This document shows, piece after piece, positions 23,300 through 34,267 of a DNA stretch of 64,000 nucleotides (position 1 is the stretch's first letter; every line of letters starts with the position of its first letter). Both the position numbers and the translations under genes were made by a program. The notes below the pieces were generated by a model. It saw nothing but the letters and a program-made list of their open reading frames with translations, had not been told where the DNA came from and searched no databases. This stretch comes from Niebla homalea (Eukaryota; Ascomycota; Lecanoromycetes; Lecanorales; Ramalinaceae). The stretch spans positions 62,001 to 126,000 of the forward strand of contig JAHGAU010000015.1 in the NCBI GenBank assembly GCA_019925105.1, read 5' to 3'.

Positions 23300-24429
23300 C
23301 TTATTATCAGGCTACCAAGTAACAATCATCTTTGCGCTCCTGATATTGCTTAAATTTCTCCAAACTGCAAAGACCCATCCCACCCAGAGTTTTTTGCTCG
23401 TCAATCTGGCCGTACTGCATTGTCCCACTCGCGACGTCGAGGAAGATGCATGATCAGCACTCTATCCCATACGCAGAAGATTACATTTATTAAACCAGGC
23501 AGCAGAGTCCATAAGCCCTCATATCGAATCCCGACTCGGCGGACTGTACCATTGGACCTGATATTTTGCGGTCAATTAAGCTCGACTCCCATCTTATCTT
23601 CAGGAGAATCGCAATCAAACGCCAAGCTTAGCTCATTCAACCTTATTCAAGAAGCTGAAGGCCGGTGGATGTGTCCCATGAACGCGCTCAAAGGGTACGA
23701 ATTCCCAAAGAAAATCTTGTTAGTCGAGTAAAACGCTGCGAGTCCCTCCCTCTTCAGCTGCTTGCACACTGCGAGCACAGATAGCCGAGCGTCCAATCCG
23801 TTAGGGTCCAACGCTATCACGAGTTCTTCCCATGTCACGGTGGTAAAACCTCTCTTGCGCATTCTGTGATTTGCCTTGCCCATCAGCTCGAGCTCCTCAC
23901 GTTTCTCGAGACTAGGTTCCGAGCCGGATTTTCAAGCACAAGTACCCTCCAAACAATGTTAACGTAGCTCCTCATGAGGCGCTCTGTTCACTAGCCCCCG
24001 AACGTATTTTCCTACCTTCTTCTAGAATTCATCGCAGCAGGATGGGAATCTCGGTATGTGCCTCGTGAGCGCAAGACTTGACTAGTTGGTCTCGTCGCAA
24101 TGTATTTGGATTCTGCCGTCGCCAAGAAGATATCGTAAGATAGTCGAACGAACCTCGACGGGCATTGATATCGCTATCGATTTGATCGGCGCCTTGTCTA
24201 AGCCTGTTGTAAGATGTAACGTGTCAGTACACATGGTCGAACTAATGAAAGATTTCCGACTGTCTATCGCACAATTCACATCAGACACGGGACTTAGAGT
24301 AGGATCATCTGCGTTGGAGCTGGCGATGGATGGTATGCTTGGTGCAGTGTACATGTCTGAAGTAGTATGCGGAGCAAAGCGCTCGTTGCCGGCTTGTGAA
24401 GGACGATGAAGCATCATTCTGATGCTCAA
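23300..24429 (-). pseudogene. F-box-like paralogue 3, decayed
   Basis: The N-terminal part (24082-24429) ends in SMPVEVRSTILRYLLGDGRI. The second signature (23647-23883) reads LSVLAVCKQLKREGLAAFYSTNKIFF and is followed in frame by a TGA, then by RLNELSLAFDCDSPEDK and a second stop. Further down, in another frame, WRNLSNIRSAKMIV (near 23310-23370) matches the third signature (LENVKEAKIRIV in paralogue 4). All three family blocks are present in order but interrupted by at least two stops and a frame change. Confidence 0.65.
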
Positions 24430-24677
24430 GCCCGATGAACCATGAGCGGCGAATGGTCTGCGGACATGTCATACTGTAGGTAGCTTGTTGAAGTGGCAAC
24501 GTTCTCATCGGATCTCAGGTGGTATTGCCATATCTTCAACGCTGATTGTTTCGTTAATGGAAGCAGAGGAATAGACTGATTGTTCTGTCTCATGTAAAGT
24601 ATCGAGTTAGGTGTGTCAACTATGCTATGATCATACTAGTGTGTTAAATCCAAGATTTCTGGTTAATTGATTCGACA

Positions 24678-25921
24678 CTACTCAAACACGCCATCATATG
24701 AGAATAGTCTAGTACCCAGACCTCCGACCAACTCATCAAGTTTCATAGAAAGAGCGGTAAGCTGTGTTGCAAATTCGTCCTCGATTTTCCTCATGACGTG
24801 CTCATCCAGCTCATAATCTTTCTGTGCCTGTGAACAGAACTCGACAGCCAAAGGGTCAGGCTCACACACGATGCGTATCTTAGCTTCTTTGACATTTTCC
24901 AACATCCCCAATCGCCCAAAAGAGCACTGGAGCCACACAATCAGCCGCGATGTCCTACGAATCCTCTTCTGCTCCCATGTCAGCCGGTGTCCGTGGATGA
25001 CAGGAACCTTGTCGTGCAATCTAATGGCAATGCTTGCGACATTGGCCAGCTTGGCCAGCTCGGACCTTGATACATCTTGGTTATCCTCCAGGACCCAATG
25101 AGGCGGCACGTTACATGGAAGATCTATGCGGCCTCTGGCAAGGTTGCTAGCGTGGTATTCGGTTGAGGTACTCAGCTCAATCTTCTTCACCAGCGCTGCT
25201 CTGTCCGAACTTATACATTTGATGAATGTAGTAAAGGATCCAGGGTCACAAAATGAGAATATGTTTGTGGAGTAGAACGTCTCCAGTGCTTCTGTCCGGA
25301 GGGTTTTAGATACCATGAGCATCGAGAGTCGAGCCTCGAATAATCTTGACCAACGCGAATCGTTGATGCGTTTGCACGCCTCGTACCTTTCCAGTGTTTC
25401 TGGCAGGGGACCGAAGACCTCGCTTCTTGCCCCTGGTCGTTTGTAGCAGAAGAAATGGCGGTCTTCGTAACTCTTGCGCCTCCACGTACTGCCATTGTTC
25501 AGCTCAATGGATCGGTAGAACTTGTGACCGCAGAAGGAGTATCGGGGGATGAAGTCGGTATGCGCTCCCTAAGATCCTCATTAGATATATTCGAGTGACA
25601 TTCTAATCATACTTTACTTACATCAGACATTCGATCGCAGGATTCATAAGTCACACGTTGCTCGTAATGCGCATGAACCTTTCGGTCACCAAGAAGATGA
25701 CGTAGTATCATCGCTCGGACTTCCGGGGGCAGTGACATGAAATTCGACTTTGGCAGTGATGGGGAAATTCGTGCTTCTGTGCCTTCATCCAGTCCAGATG
25801 AACGATGCAAGGCATATACCTCATGCGAGACTGTCCCGTGGCTGTCTGTCTTGAGCTCTGCATTGCAGCCGGGTGTATGAGCTGCATTTTGTGTTGGTTC
25901 CGATGATGGTCGTTGACGCAT
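24678..25921 (-). CDS. F-box-like paralogue 4 (short, two-exon type), unknown function
   Basis: Exon 1 25622-25921 (start chosen at MRQRPSSEP), intron 25569-25621 (GTAAGT donor, TCTAATG branch, CTTAG acceptor, phase 0), exon 2 24678-25568; 396 residues. Residues 62-86 hold FMSLPPEVRAMILRHLLGDR and KVHAHY. After the intron comes an Arg/Tyr/Phe-rich stretch, then MLMVSKTLRTEALETFYSTN and FGRLGMLENVKEAKIRIV. The C terminus is Asp/Glu-rich. Both exons are fully open and the intron is textbook, so this copy is probably expressed. An upstream ATG at 26113 adds a hydrophobic, unalignable extension and was not chosen. Confidence 0.82.
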
Positions 25922-26706
25922 AATGTTGAGCTCTCCAGCAAGGCGACATGCTAATGAGAATCCATTAGTAAGGGCAGGATAGTACAAATATGTTGCGGAA
26001 TGTCCCAGGGCCGTCCATTCTACAGGCCCTAGTACGGTAAAATTTGCAGAATAGAATATCCAGATGGCATGATCAATGATACCAAGGGCCAGACCTCTGT
26101 AGGGAAAGCTCATGGTCAGTATTGGACGGTGAGGAATACTGGAAGGTTTTTAGAGGTTATGAAGGTCCCAGAAGGTTTTTGCTGGCCGCAATTGAAGGGA
26201 TGTCTGCTTTCACACAATTTTGGTGGCACTGAACAAGAAGAAGTAGCAAAATCTGATGGTCCTTGGATATCCGGGCACTGTGTCGAAAGGGTCGGACACT
26301 ATGTGTCGAGCGTAGTAACAATTGATTGGAATACTTCTGGAAATAACAAACTCAGCCAGGGTCTGATGCGTGTTGGATGTACAACGCTGCTCAGAGTGTC
26401 GTCATGGAGAGCGGCTTCGTGAATTACTGCATTATCCCGGAGACTTTTCTACAATCTTTAAGGAATGATGCGGTGCCTATGTTGTCTTGCCCTTCCATTT
26501 GAGCTCACTTGACCCTTTTTTTTGTTGGAGTGTTGATGACTCCTCATGGTGTTGCCCAGTGTTGATCCAGAAGTGTTGTGCATTGTAGAGCACCTGGTCG
26601 TACATCTCAGAACGGCCGGGGCTTCCTGCTCATACCTGAATACGTTGCACACACATTACATCCATTTTGATTCCATACCAAGCCAAGTCCTTAACGTTAG
26701 CGCAAT
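25922..26706. other. Intergenic, no gene seen
   Basis: Short frames on both strands without motifs. Confidence 0.45.
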
Positions 26707-27804
26707 CTACAAAACTGTGGCCTCATCCATCTGATATTTCACTACCTTGTCATCGGTGTCGAGATACTCATCACACATGCGATGACGTAGAATGACAGTG
26801 GAATCGACTTTCTCCAATTGACCAAAGGCCCCCCTAATGCACCAGCAGACTCTTATAAGCAGGACCCTAAGTCGTAACTGGAGGTCAAATTTGCGTTCCA
26901 GTGGCGCTTGCATTAGTGTATGCTAAAAGACTTTCACCGACTTCCAATCACTTTCGAGATAATTGGGAACCATGTCACAGATCCTAATGGTCATCTTCCC
27001 AAGGTTTGTTAACTTTGACACAGGACACCATGGTGCTGAAGATCTCCCAGGGGACGAAAGGTCCTTTATCTACAATGTTGTTTCGTTACGATACCATTTA
27101 ATGTCGGAATAGAGCTCTGCCCTTCTTAGTAAAGATGGTCGCACATCTCTATTTCCTCAGGCAAGGACATTGAGCCCGTCTAGGTCTACGAAGTGAATAG
27201 TGCTCGTTCGATAGAAAGCATCAAGTACCTCTTTTAGTAACTGCCTACCCACTGTACGTGCTGAGCCTTGGAGATCAAATGAGTTGTCCTTTAGCTGGAC
27301 AGCTTTCCGGTAGACTTTCTATGCAGGAAAAAACAGCGTCTCTGACTCCATATTCTCTGCCCTTTCCTTAGCAACCAAGCTTCGCATTACCAGATTTGGA
27401 ATCGGAAAATTGACCGCCTCGAAAGAGAGCATCAGTGGTTGAGCTTGAAAGCCTTGATCTTTGCAATCTTTACAGAGCCGTAGAGAATCTATGAGCTGGT
27501 CGCGACGCTTACTAAATAATACCCAGCGCTCGCTTGACATACTTACATATTCTGCTGTAAGAGATCTCTCCTGAATTATTATTTGGCAACCTTGCCATCT
27601 GCAAGATTGTTTGGTACTACTTGAACAAAGACATCTTGAGAGGTCGAAAGTTTGCAACATGTAGATCCAATCTTTGAAATTGTTTGAGCCAATAACATGT
27701 GCTTCTACGTACTTGAGCACAAATCCACGTAAGTGTTCAAAACGCGATCCCACCTGCGTGGACTTAAACGGAGTTCTAGTAATCATCAAGATTTTATTCA
27801 TCAT
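26707..27804 (-). pseudogene. F-box-like paralogue 5, decayed and divergent
   Basis: Open from 27804 to a TAG at 27319-27321, then in the same frame on to TVGRQLLKEVLDAFYRTSTI, equivalent to the family's second signature (SKTLRTEALETFYSTNIF). A further frame at 26707-26913 has IRGAFGQLEKVDSTVILRH, equivalent to the third signature. The upstream segment contains NFPIPNLVMRSL instead of the usual LPPE motif, so it may belong to a distant subfamily. It also has Cys-rich patches (CLCSS, LCKDCKDQ). Confidence 0.5.
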
Positions 27805-28273
27805 CCAAGCTCTGATTTACTTCGAATTCTGGCTCTGAGGGCTCTGGGTGCAGATCCTTGCCGGCCCATTTACCCCACCGCTGCTCCAACCCTCTTTGCA
27901 GCTTCTCTGCTTCTGTCGACAACCTTTCAATAGTCTTGGACTCTTCATCGCACTCCCGGTTCTTCTTGTCCAGCCTGTCGCGTGCGAGTTTCAAAGCAAG
28001 TCTGTGCTTACACATTACTGCTTCATACGCCCGGCTGGCTGCCGTCAAAGTTCGGTTCGTGCCAGAGTCGTTACTGGCAAAGGGTCGAGCTTGAGCGCTC
28101 AGCTCGTCCTGTTGTAGGGTTTGGAGATCCTCATATTGAGAAATTAGACTCTCCTGCCGCTCGAACGCTTCCGTCCTTAGCCGGAAGATTTCTCGGCGCT
28201 GCTCACGAAGGTCTTCTTCGTTTTGGATTAGCTGAGGTCCTAAGACTGACCGGATCTCGCTGTCAAAGCTATC
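27794..28273 (-). other. In-frame coiled-coil continuation of paralogue 6 beyond a TAG codon
   Basis: Directly after the TAG at 28274-28276 the same frame stays open for about 158 codons: SFDSEIRSVLGPQLIQNEED, then a long Glu/Gln/Arg heptad region. SFDSEIRSVLGPQLIQ aligns with SAFKAELVSPFGPDFIQ of paralogue 8, so this is the genuine C-terminal half of a long-type paralogue. It is cut off by one stop codon or joined by a splice I cannot identify with confidence. Confidence 0.55.
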
Positions 28274-29724
28274 CTAAACCCGCGGGATACGATGCGCATG
28301 GAGATGTCCGATAGCATTTTCCGGGCAATCACCCTCCCAGCCCCAAGCGCCGATACAGCTGCAAGTGTCGGGGAAGACTTGCATACTGGCATAAGTCTTG
28401 ACGGTACGGACTCCGTCCAATGCCCGTAGATCTCCAAACGCGGAACAAATTTTCTTGTGTAGTTCCTGGTCGTACCCTGGAGGTTCCGTCCTCAGAGGCA
28501 TACGCGCAAGTTCCTCCGCATGATTCTCATGGTGAAAGTGCAGTTCAAGATCCTCAACAGACTTGAGTGTGTTCAAGAGGAGCGAGTCCCGGCCTTGCAA
28601 GCCCCAATCTAGTAGCGCCTCGTCTTGCTGGATGATTCTATTCCAGGTGTCTCGTTGACCTTCAGGCTCATCCCCAAGCTCATGGCTGAGCGCAAGTTTG
28701 CGGATAGACTTCGCAGGTTTGACGCACTTCATGAAATCGGTAAAGACTTGCGCGTTATTGAATGTGAACTTGTTGGTAGTCCACAAGATGGAGGACCCCT
28801 CGCGATAGAGTAAAGGAGAAGCTTGGAGAATGGAGAGATCCAGTTTTCTATCAAAATTCGAGCCATATAGCTCTGGTGGTCTCGGGGAACAGCAAGCCTT
28901 GTGGCATTGGTTATATGGCACGTAGCCACTGTGTAACCTGATCAGATCTTCGATATTGGGATCTCGACACACTGCGTAGGATCTCTTGGCTCCCTGTTCG
29001 ATGGAATGAGCCAATAGACAAAGAAGATTAGATAAAAGCAGCAGAAGCTTATTGAACTCACAGGGTAGTTGTTTTTCCAACCGCGGTCTAATCCAACATG
29101 CAGTGTTCGGTCTCCCAGGAGATGTTTCAAGATGCGCTGCAATACCTCAGCTGGAAGCAGCTCCAGACGTGAAAGTTTCCGTTCCAAGCCGGGAATGGTC
29201 GTGGCCTTGGACTCTGATCCAAAGTCTTGACGTCGTACTGGGGTCTTGCCATCACTTGCCTTTCTGAGCATCGGCCCGCGAGAGCCCTTGAAAGCTCGCT
29301 TCAAGTCAAAGTCGAAATCAGATTCACCGTTTCTGGCGATCTCACGAACATCTGGATCGTCCGGCTTTGGAATCTTTACTCGCTTCTTCGGTCGATCGCG
29401 GCCGTCCTCATGATCAGGTTGGCTTTGTGTACGCTTCAGGCATGATTTCCTAGGTGGTCCTTGCAGATCACCATCATCATCAGAATGACCGTGCTTGCAC
29501 TTCAAAGACGACTTCGTAGGTGACGAGTCATGTGGCTCAAGCGTTGGGTTCTCTCCAGGTTGTGAGCTGTGTTTTTCGATGGTGGTTGATGTGTCACGGA
29601 CGCATTGACGCTTGTTTGGGCCATGTGCATCTTGCCAGTCCTGGTTGACCTCGTCGATGGTACGTTTTCCGCTGATCTTTACCAGATGCTTTCTACTGAA
29701 ACGGACTGAATTAAGAGGAGGCAT
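28274..29724 (-). CDS. F-box-like paralogue 6 with basic, disordered N terminus; possibly truncated
   Basis: Exon 1 29062-29724, intron 28994-29061 (GTGAGT donor, CGAACAG acceptor, phase 0), exon 2 28274-28993; 460 residues. Residues 1-180 are polar and basic with a likely nuclear signal RPKKRVKIPK (111-120). LLPAEVLQRILKHLLGDR (189-206) is the F-box-like motif, with the intron about 15 residues later as in paralogues 1 and 4. Exon 2 has SILQASPLLYREGSSILWTT and FGDLRALDGVRTVKTYA. It ends at a TAG after which the frame continues as a coiled coil (see 27794-28273), so this copy may be a recently truncated long form. Nuclear location is inference. Confidence 0.7.
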
Positions 29725-30973
29725 GTCGTGCTGAGATAGCGAAAGCTGGGAAAATGCAGAGTCTGGGGAGATTGTGTCGGCAGGTAGATGTTTGGTTGTC
29801 TTGTAACTTGCTGGCTTAGGATTTCGTCTCGTAACAATAAAGTCGCTGGCGAGACCGTTGTTGTGATTTCAAAGATCTCGTTGGGATGTATGGACCGTGA
29901 GGATGGTTGTTGAAGGAAGGAGGGCTCGATGGCTGAGACTTCTTACTGCTCGGAAATGCCAGACCAGACTATTAGTGAAGTGGTAAAACACCGCCACTAC
30001 TGCTCAACACAAAGCCTGTGACACTCTATATATTTAGCACGCAAGCAGATAGAGTGTTGTGCACAATTCACTCAGGTAGTAGTGAACGGCTATTCACATG
30101 AACCGATGACAAATATGACAACCTTTACACCAGGAAAGAGCACAGATACCCAAGTCGTCATATCGTGGAGAGAGACTCTCAAATGAGATAATCCCGTCGG
30201 AAGTCGAGGTTCATCTGATGGTTCAGGTCGGTGCAACGGAGTACTGGCAAGCTTAAGATTTCTTATACAAGTGTATACAGTCGTGACACCATGAATGCAA
30301 AAGGCTCAACACCAAGCCTCATCACGTCATGGAAAGCCCATGGAGACTCAGCACCACGAATTTTCTGGTAACGAGTGTTGCCCATTAGGTGTTCTGAGTG
30401 GGGTCCGGACATTTCAAGGACCCTTTGCGCATTCTTGGTAGTTGGTTTTGCACTTAGGCTTTCGTCAATCCAGAACCTCACCTCCTCTGCAATCATCTAG
30501 GAACTTGAAGATTCATCCTCCTCGCACTTCGAACGCACACTTTGCTCTCAGTCCAAACGTGAGATCCTCATTCGTTTTGTGGAACGGCTGAATTGTTATT
30601 GTACTCACGGACTATGAAGCCGCATCATTGCAAGTCATTTGGCTCACCATCGTCCATCCTCATGTCCCTCGGTACCACAGCTGTCTCGTCATCAAGATGA
30701 TAGTCGCATATGTGTTCATTCGATGTAAGGCTAATTGTTTCCCGCCGCCTTGAGCTTGCTCTTCGGTTCCTGGGGTTTTATTTATAAATGTCCCAGTGAA
30801 GAATTTTTGAAGTTAATTCAGTATCATTTGCGAAAGTATTGGGTCGGTCTGAGTGTCTTTCAAGCATAGTCAAAGCAGCCTCAAACATCTCTTTATCCCA
30901 TTCTGATTCTGCATCCTGCCAATCCACATGCAATCCAATGTTCACTTTTCACCTGAGAGCTGATATTCGTCCG
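29725..30973. other. Mostly empty; one unassigned minus-strand frame
   Basis: 30263-30496 (minus) encodes a 77-residue coding-like piece (MIAEEVRFWIDESL...) with no homology I recognise and no visible partner exon. The rest shows nothing. Confidence 0.35.
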
Positions 30974-31648
30974 TCAGGTGGTCTGCACACCTCCCGTCGC
31001 CAGCTCATGGTCATCCAAGAATACCTCCCCACTGCTCGCAACCACAAACACAATATAAGAATACCCCGCCGCCCCATTTCGCCTTATGAACAAGAAAGTC
31101 AATTCTCCTGCCTTGATCGGCAGCGTAGGATGGTCATGTATTTGCATAAGAATCGCGACATCATTGAAAATCCGTCTATTCCTCGGTATGTTTTCGGCCG
31201 TCAACAATCTCAATTGAGCATCCATGACACTCATGGGCAAGCGGTCCCAGTCGAAAGGCTCCGCGTCCAAATACGAGTCTTCTTTTTCCACTGGGGCTGC
31301 CCATATGCTCGAAGAGGCTTGGCTCACCATCATGATAATCTTAGGGTAAGTGATATACAACTGCAGTTCAATTGTGCTCGGGATAAACGGGACGCGGTGT
31401 GGTTTGTCATTGTAGCCTGCGACGAGGAACAAGCGGGGGACAACTCGGGGATAGGCTCGTTGGGCGGCGGCGATGCCGAGGGCGACATTTCTGTCAAAGT
31501 CAAATGAGTTCACGGACGTTGACTGGTTAATCGCTGGTGTGAATGTAGAATTGGACGCCTTCGCTAACGGGATGGCGAATGCAAGGAACGTAGGGTAGAA
31601 CAGCACAAGGGTCGAAAGCTGGACGATTAGGAAAAGATGCATCGCCAC
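30974..31648 (-). CDS. Secreted protein of unknown function
   Basis: 224 residues, intronless. The N terminus MAMHLFLIVQLSTLVLFYP plus the following residues is a classical signal peptide, cleaved probably near residue 28-32. The mature protein has N-glycosylation sequons NST and NQS close to its start and no cysteine-rich pattern. It ends with a compact beta-like segment (YSYIVFVVASSGEVFLDD). A 222-codon frame on the opposite strand is its shadow. Its position between array paralogues and the HET gene may be coincidental. No family recognised. Confidence 0.65.
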   Translation of the reverse strand: MAMHLFLIVQLSTLVLFYPTFLAFAIPLAKASNSTFTPAINQSTSVNSFDFDRNVALGIAAAQRAYPRVVPRLFLVAGYNDKPHRVPFIPSTIELQLYITYPKIIMMVSQASSSIWAAPVEKEDSYLDAEPFDWDRLPMSVMDAQLRLLTAENIPRNRRIFNDVAILMQIHDHPTLPIKAGELTFLFIRRNGAAGYSYIVFVVASSGEVFLDDHELATGGVQTT

Positions 31649-32523
31649 AGTGAGCGTTGTAAACTTCCAGAAGCCGAACTTATATGAATTATCCAGCAGA
31701 CGAGTTTGAGTGTCTTGTGCATTGTCTTGATTGAAGCTTTTAGTTTTCTTTGGGGGCGGTTTCAGGAAGATACAGCTTCCGTCGTGGAATAGGCGCGCAT
31801 GCGAAAAGCTTTTGGTTGCTTCGCCACGATTCCATTCGGTACTGACTTTGGAGCCAATGATGTGCTAGTAGGTAGACTGATATCAGCGGCTAAAATATGA
31901 CTGGGTTGCCCATCCTCATTGCTTAATTGCTACTCCTTATGTGGCCACTAGAGAAGATCCAGACTTGGGCTGACCATCGGAGCTCACGGCTGAGGACGTG
32001 TGAACGTCGTCAGGTCCACCCTACGAAGGTAGCCGCCAATTAGATAACAGGATTTGAAAGTCTCTCTTGTTATGTGAGGTGTAATTTATTTCCTTGATGA
32101 TTCTCCATGCTGAGAACTAAGTCCACCTGCATCTCCGCTAAAGTGATCTGCCCCACTTATGCCGGGTAGCTGATCTTGAAGACTTTCATTACTCAACATC
32201 ATGACACGTGGGATCGTCCAAGCTTCCAAGCAGAGAAGGTTCTGTGAATAGACTGGCCATGAAGCTTCAGGGCATGTTCGCTGCTAACAAGCCAACGAAA
32301 GACTCTGGTGATCATTCCAGAACATATGCTTTCACGCCGTCAGGCTCTCTCGATGAAGGAGATCTTCGTAAATGACGACCTTTTCTCGATTGAAGCGCTG
32401 AGTTGCACCTACATGTCGTTTAATTCCGCCCTCTCACGCTAGGTGGGAGAAGTCTATGCTTCGTGTTTTCCAAGAAGAACAAGCGCCATACAAGGAATTG
32501 AAGATCCATGGGAACGGTTCAGG
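31649..32523. other. Intergenic, no gene seen
   Basis: Divergent spacer between the secreted-protein gene (minus) and the HET gene (plus). Confidence 0.5.
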
Positions 32524-34179
32524 ATGCGGCTCCTCAACACTTCGACTATCAAGCCCCATGAATTCATTGGCGATGAAGTCCCACGATATTCAATTCTCTC
32601 ACACACTTGGGGAGAGGAAGAGGTCAGCTATCATGGCCTGTGAGGAGCGTGCTCTACCAAGGGGTTTCAAAAGATCTTAGGGTGCTGTTCTCTGGCCAAG
32701 TCTGATGGATATGACTATGTGTGGATCGATACCTGCTGTATCGATAAGACGAGTAGTGCGGAATTGTCAGAGGCTATTAATTCCATGTATCGGTATTACG
32801 CAAACGCTGAGGTTTGCTATGCGTACCTGGCAGACGTGCCAGTCGACCTCCACGATTCGTTCGCTACAGGTTTTAAGAGGAGCAGATGGTTTTCGCGAGG
32901 CTGGACCCTTCAAGAGCTTTTGGCCCCGCGGTCCGTCGTCTTTTACGATCGTAATTGGACGCTTCTAGGGACTCGAACCAGCCTTGAAGATGATATCTGC
33001 TCTATTTGTCGAATAAGTAAAGATGACATACTCAGACCCACGGAAGCTTGTATAGCCGCGAAGATGTCGTGGGCTTCGAGGAGAACGAATACAAGGCTTG
33101 AGGATATGGCGTATTGCCTGTTAGGGCTATTTGATGTGAACATGCCTTTACTATACGGTGAAGGAAGCAAGGCATTTTCGAGTTTACAGCATGAGATCAT
33201 CCGATTCTCAAACGACGAATCCATCTTTGCGTGGACCAACCCGAGCCCAAGGCTCAAGTATAGTGGGATGTTTGCCAATTCTCCTGCAGATTTCGCAAAC
33301 TCTGGAGACATGCGTCCTATGGATTTCACGGTCCTAGGGACAAGAACATACTCCATGACAAACCTTGGTTTGAGGATTGAACTTCAGTGCGAAGCACCCC
33401 CCGACTATGACGGTGACACTCCCCCTAATGCCAAGTCGATGAAGTATTGGACCGCACCTCTTGCATGTGGAAGAGGACCATCTGACCTGCAGAGAGCTCC
33501 GGTGATCCTGAATCTCGAGGAAAAAGATGGAAGTATCTTTCGCGCCAATCTAGAGAGACTTGAGCTTTTTAGCAAGATGACAAGGCCCCCATCCCTCCAA
33601 TTCTTCACTCCAACTCTGCATATCTCGGATGTGCGTAGAGCCTCTCGTCTCAGCTTGAACCATGTATTTGTTGACCCAGCCTCTGATGAATATCTGAAGA
33701 GGTATGCCTTCTATTTGTCACCACAAGTAAGAAAAGACTTTTATTCGACGCGTGTCCCAAGCGACTTCTACGAAACACCTAGTGTCGATGGCAGCACACA
33801 ATACTTGTCTGCCGGAACTTCTGCAGCAAGTATTATATCATTTGAATTGGGTAGTCACGACAATCATATCCTGAGACTCCTTTTCAATGGACTACGAAAT
33901 TCTACAGCCCGTCTTGAAGTCTGTTGGACTAAGAAAGAAAATTCGGTATATAGCAACTGGCTTGGCTGCCTTGACGCGCCTTCTACCGTCCTTCACCCTG
34001 GAGAATACGTCAAAACATCTATTTCGCGGAGTTTAAATTACAGTGACTCAAAGGTAACGGTGAATCTGCGACCAGGAATCCCCTCAAACTTTTCCAAGGA
34101 CCGCTTCTGGTTGATCTCGATGACCTACAGTGATGAGAATTATAGCATATTCCATGCAGGAGTCCTGCAAACATCCTGA
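32524..34179 (+). pseudogene. HET-domain (heterokaryon incompatibility) gene with a single in-frame TGA at codon 40
   Basis: Start ATG 32524 gives MRLLNTSTIKPHEF, the typical start of HET-domain proteins. RYSILSHTWGEEEVSY (21-36) is the first HET motif. TGA at 32641-32643 interrupts it. The same frame continues GFQKILGCCSLAKSDGYDY, VWIDTCCIDK (66-75), YLADVP and RWFSRGWTLQELLAP (121-135) to a stop at 34177-34179. The total is 551 residues if the stop is ignored. No intron would remove the TGA without removing conserved sequence. HET proteins trigger cell death on non-self recognition; the C-terminal 350 residues would be the variable partner. With one lesion it is a recent pseudogene, a sequencing error, or a silenced allele. 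Confidence 0.85.
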
Positions 34180-34267
34180 CTCCCAGAAATATAGAAATAT
34201 AGAGTAACAGTCCATGATCACCTCCGCTGAGTTAGATACGAGGGAGCCCTTTACCCTGGTGTAAGCA

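Noticed and set aside
26069..26422. 117-codon plus-strand frame upstream of paralogue 4
   Set aside because: No ATG-supported start, no motif, and it overlaps the likely promoter of the minus-strand gene.
30839..31507. 222-codon plus-strand frame
   Set aside because: It lies opposite the secreted-protein gene, whose signal peptide and composition make the minus strand the real one.
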